From DASZYF01 sp035545535 (lineage in GTDB: Bacteria; Actinomycetota; Actinomycetes; Mycobacteriales; CAJCIY01), in NCBI GenBank assembly GCA_035545535.1, contig DASZYF010000200.1:1-11167 (forward strand): a DNA stretch of 11,167 nt, given 5' to 3'. Positions 9,200-11,167 of the stretch are shown piece after piece. How positions within the stretch are numbered: position 1 is the stretch's first letter; every line of letters starts with the position of its first letter. Under the pieces are notes generated by a model. That model had not been told where the DNA came from. It did not search any database and saw only the letters and a program-made list of their open reading frames with translations. Position numbers and translations under genes: made by a program.

Positions 9200-11167
9200 A
9201 TGCCGCGCACCACGCCCCGCCGCCGGGCAGCCCTCGGGCTGCTCGGCGGCGCGGTCGCGCTCGCGGGGGGCGCCTTGGCGGCGACGGCCGCACCCGCGTC
9301 AGCGGCGCGGGGGCATGACCAGGCCGCCGGCCCCACGACGGTGAGCGCGGCGCAGGTCGCGACCGGCGCACAGGTCACGGTCAGCCGCACGACCGGCCTC
9401 GTGAACCAGAGCGTGCACGTGACGTGGTCGGGGTTCCCGGTGAGCTCGGCCACCGTGCTGTCGAACGCGAGCTCCTACGACACCACCACCACCGACCCGG
9501 TGCGGGTGTACGAGTGCCGCGGCGCTGATCCCACGAGCTCGAGCGACTGCTACGGCTCGCCCGGGTTCGCCGGGCTGACCGCTAGCGGCAACCAACCCGC
9601 GGTGCCTCCGGTCGCGGGCTACACCTTCGCCGGGCAGACCGCGGCGTCCGACATCCAGCCCGACGGGCCGGCCAACTTCGAGGACACCGTCACCCAGCCC
9701 GACGGCACCGGCGAGCTGACGATCCAGATCTTCACCCGCACCGAGAGCCCGAGCCTCGGCTGCGACGCGACCGACCCGTGCTCGGTCGTCGTGGTGCCCA
9801 ACCTCGGCGAGCAGCTCGACGACGGCCCGCACCACGCCACCGAGGACTACCTCGATGCGCCGTGGGCCTGGTCGCTGCGCACGGTCGTGCCGCTGTCCTT
9901 CGCCGCGACGGCGAGCGCGTGCCCGTTCGGCGACCCGGACGTCAGCGTCGAGGGCAGCCCGGTCGACGCGCGCCTGCTCGCGAGCTGGCGCCCCGGCGCG
10001 TGCGTGCAGTCATCGCCGCTGCACGTCGACTACACGGACCTCGGCGAGGTGCAGACCCGGGACGACGTCGCGTCCGGCGCGGCGCAGGTCGGGCTCACCA
10101 CGCGGCCGATCGACCCGAGCACGACCCTCGCGCACCCGCTCGTCTACGCGCCCCTCGCGGTGACGGGCATCGTCGCCGCGTTCCAGATCGACGACGCGAA
10201 CGGCAAGCAGGTGCACACGCTGCACCTCGACGCCCGGCTCGTCGCGAAGCTGCTGACCGCCTCCTACCGGGTGGCCGACGACCCCGGCGTCAGCGGCAAC
10301 CCGAAGAACCTCTTCGCGGACAAGGAGTTCCGTGCCCTCAACCCGGGCGTCGACTGGCCCTCCGGCTCGCCGGGCAACCACCCGCTGTTCCTCGCCGACC
10401 TCTCCGACCTCACCTACACGCTGACGCGCTGGATCGACCACGATCCCGACGCGCGAGCGTTCCTCGACGGCACGCCCGACCCGTACGGGATGCACGTCAA
10501 CACCGCGTACCAGGGCCTCGCGCTGCCGGTCGACGCGATCCCCCTGCTCGACCAGCACCAGAGCAGCTTCTTCCAACCGGTGCAGGGGCTCGACGCCGTG
10601 GCCAACCTGCTGTCGCTCGCGCAGCCGCCCGGAGCGGTCGTGACGCAGGAGAACGGCGTCAACGTCACCACCAAGCCGCCGCGCCAGACGCCCGGGGACC
10701 GTGAGGTCATCGGCTTCATCGACGCGGCGGACGCGGCCGCGTTCCGGCTCGACACGGCCGCTCTCCTGAACACCGGCGGCGCGTACGTCGCACCGGACGC
10801 GAGCGGGTACGCAGCGGCCCTCGCCCACATGACCGCCGATGCGAACGGGGTCACCCGTGCGCTCGACCTGACCAGCACCGACCCGGCGATCTACCCCCTG
10901 ACGATGGTGACGTCCGCGGTGCTGCCGACGGACAGCGCACCGGCCGATGCGGCGAAGATCGCGGCGCTGCTCGACTACGCCGCCGGGCCGGGCCAGACCA
11001 CGGGTGACGCGCTCGGGGACCTGCCGGAGGGCTACCTCCCGCTCCCGGCCGCGCTCATCGCGCAGCTGCAGGTGGCGCGCGCCGCGGTCGTCGCCGGCGC
11101 ACCCGCCTCGCCGTCGCCGTCCGCCGCCGCGACGTACCGGTCGTCGCCGGCCCGCACCCCGGTGCCG
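9200..11167 (+). CDS. Large secreted protein with beta-rich N-domain and PBP-like domain (656 aa visible, incomplete)
   Basis: The frame is open from ATG 9200 (GGAG, 7-base spacer) to the window end. The signal peptide has a PRRRAALGLLGG stretch that looks like a twin-arginine signal, with cleavage likely after APASA (35). Residues about 48-200 form an Ig-like, beta-rich part beginning VTVSRTTGLVNQSVHVTWSGF, with cysteine pairs C106/C117 and C188/C194. From about 240 a PstS/PBP-like part follows: YTDLGEVQTRDDVASGAAQVGLTTRPID, then YAPLAVTGIVAAF and LHLDARLVAKLLTASY, where binding proteins carry their 'A-V-x-G' and 'L-x-x-I-x-x-G' elements, then VIGFIDAADAAAF and YPLTMVTSAVLPTD. After about 633, Ala-Pro-Ser-rich sequence looks like a wall-spanning linker, so a membrane helix or anchor probably lies beyond the window. 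It probably shares an operon with the preceding binding protein. The family is assigned by pattern only; function unknown. Confidence 0.8.
   Translation, partial: MPRTTPRRRAALGLLGGAVALAGGALAATAAPASAARGHDQAAGPTTVSAAQVATGAQVTVSRTTGLVNQSVHVTWSGFPVSSATVLSNASSYDTTTTDPVRVYECRGADPTSSSDCYGSPGFAGLTASGNQPAVPPVAGYTFAGQTAASDIQPDGPANFEDTVTQPDGTGELTIQIFTRTESPSLGCDATDPCSVVVVPNLGEQLDDGPHHATEDYLDAPWAWSLRTVVPLSFAATASACPFGDPDVSVEGSPVDARLLASWRPGACVQSSPLHVDYTDLGEVQTRDDVASGAAQVGLTTRPIDPSTTLAHPLVYAPLAVTGIVAAFQIDDANGKQVHTLHLDARLVAKLLTASYRVADDPGVSGNPKNLFADKEFRALNPGVDWPSGSPGNHPLFLADLSDLTYTLTRWIDHDPDARAFLDGTPDPYGMHVNTAYQGLALPVDAIPLLDQHQSSFFQPVQGLDAVANLLSLAQPPGAVVTQENGVNVTTKPPRQTPGDREVIGFIDAADAAAFRLDTAALLNTGGAYVAPDASGYAAALAHMTADANGVTRALDLTSTDPAIYPLTMVTSAVLPTDSAPADAAKIAALLDYAAGPGQTTGDALGDLPEGYLPLPAALIAQLQVARAAVVAGAPASPSPSAAATYRSSPARTPVP

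Noticed and set aside
8413..9453. 346-codon minus-strand open frame across the two secreted-protein genes
   Set aside because: Arg-rich low-complexity translation, antisense to two genes with signal peptides and ribosome sites, and spanning their spacer.
9778..10704. 308-codon plus-strand frame within the last gene
   Set aside because: Out of frame with the exported protein that stays open from 9200 to the edge; composition is almost only Arg, Pro, Ala and Gly.
1..11167. Search by eye for CRISPR arrays, tRNA or rRNA genes, insertion sequences and phage genes
   Set aside because: No regularly spaced repeats, no tRNA-like cloverleaf or conserved rRNA stretch noticed, and no transposase, integrase or terminal repeats seen.

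Overview
The window is very GC-rich, uses GTG starts freely, and ends most codons in G or C. Together with the gene families present (MarR/YceI pair, DUF4395, an actinobacterial-type leader peptide ending in Cys-Arg, PstS-like secreted binding proteins), this points to a chromosomal segment of an actinomycete or related Actinomycetota. The order or genus cannot be fixed from the sequence. I see no tRNA, rRNA, CRISPR array, transposase or phage gene.

Layout. (i) 1-1390, minus strand: yceI, a VOC-fold (glyoxalase/dioxygenase-like) protein, and the first 47 codons of a probable amidohydrolase that runs off the left edge. (ii) 1511-1987, plus strand: a MarR regulator divergent from yceI. Two near-identical palindromes in the shared promoter region each appear to cover the -35 of one gene and the transcription start of the other. 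(iii) 2035-3444, minus strand: an FAD/NAD(P)-binding oxidoreductase, divergent from (iv) an Rrf2 regulator at 3493-3957 that contains no cysteine. (v) 4047-6212, plus strand: a large secreted alpha/beta hydrolase related to PHB depolymerases and esterases. (vi) 6225-7001, minus strand: an IclR regulator, preceded on the same strand by a DUF4395 membrane protein (7115-7669) with two CxxC motifs. (vii) 7801-7881, plus strand: a 26-residue leader peptide, apparently translated from a leaderless mRNA, followed by a C-rich stretch that can fold, then a PstS-like secreted binding protein (7984-9126) and a second, larger secreted protein with a PBP-like part (9200 to the right edge, incomplete).

Three units look like self-contained regulator/target pairs: MarR with yceI, Rrf2 with the FAD oxidoreductase, and possibly IclR with the DUF4395/leader-peptide divergent promoter, where a TGGAA-N6-TTCCA palindrome sits. 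The most interesting part is 7669 to the right end. There a divergent operator, a cysteine-ending leader peptide, a possible attenuator and two exported PBP-like proteins suggest a regulated cell-surface binding module, perhaps tied to sulfur or cysteine status. The families are known; the assembly and its regulation are my inference.
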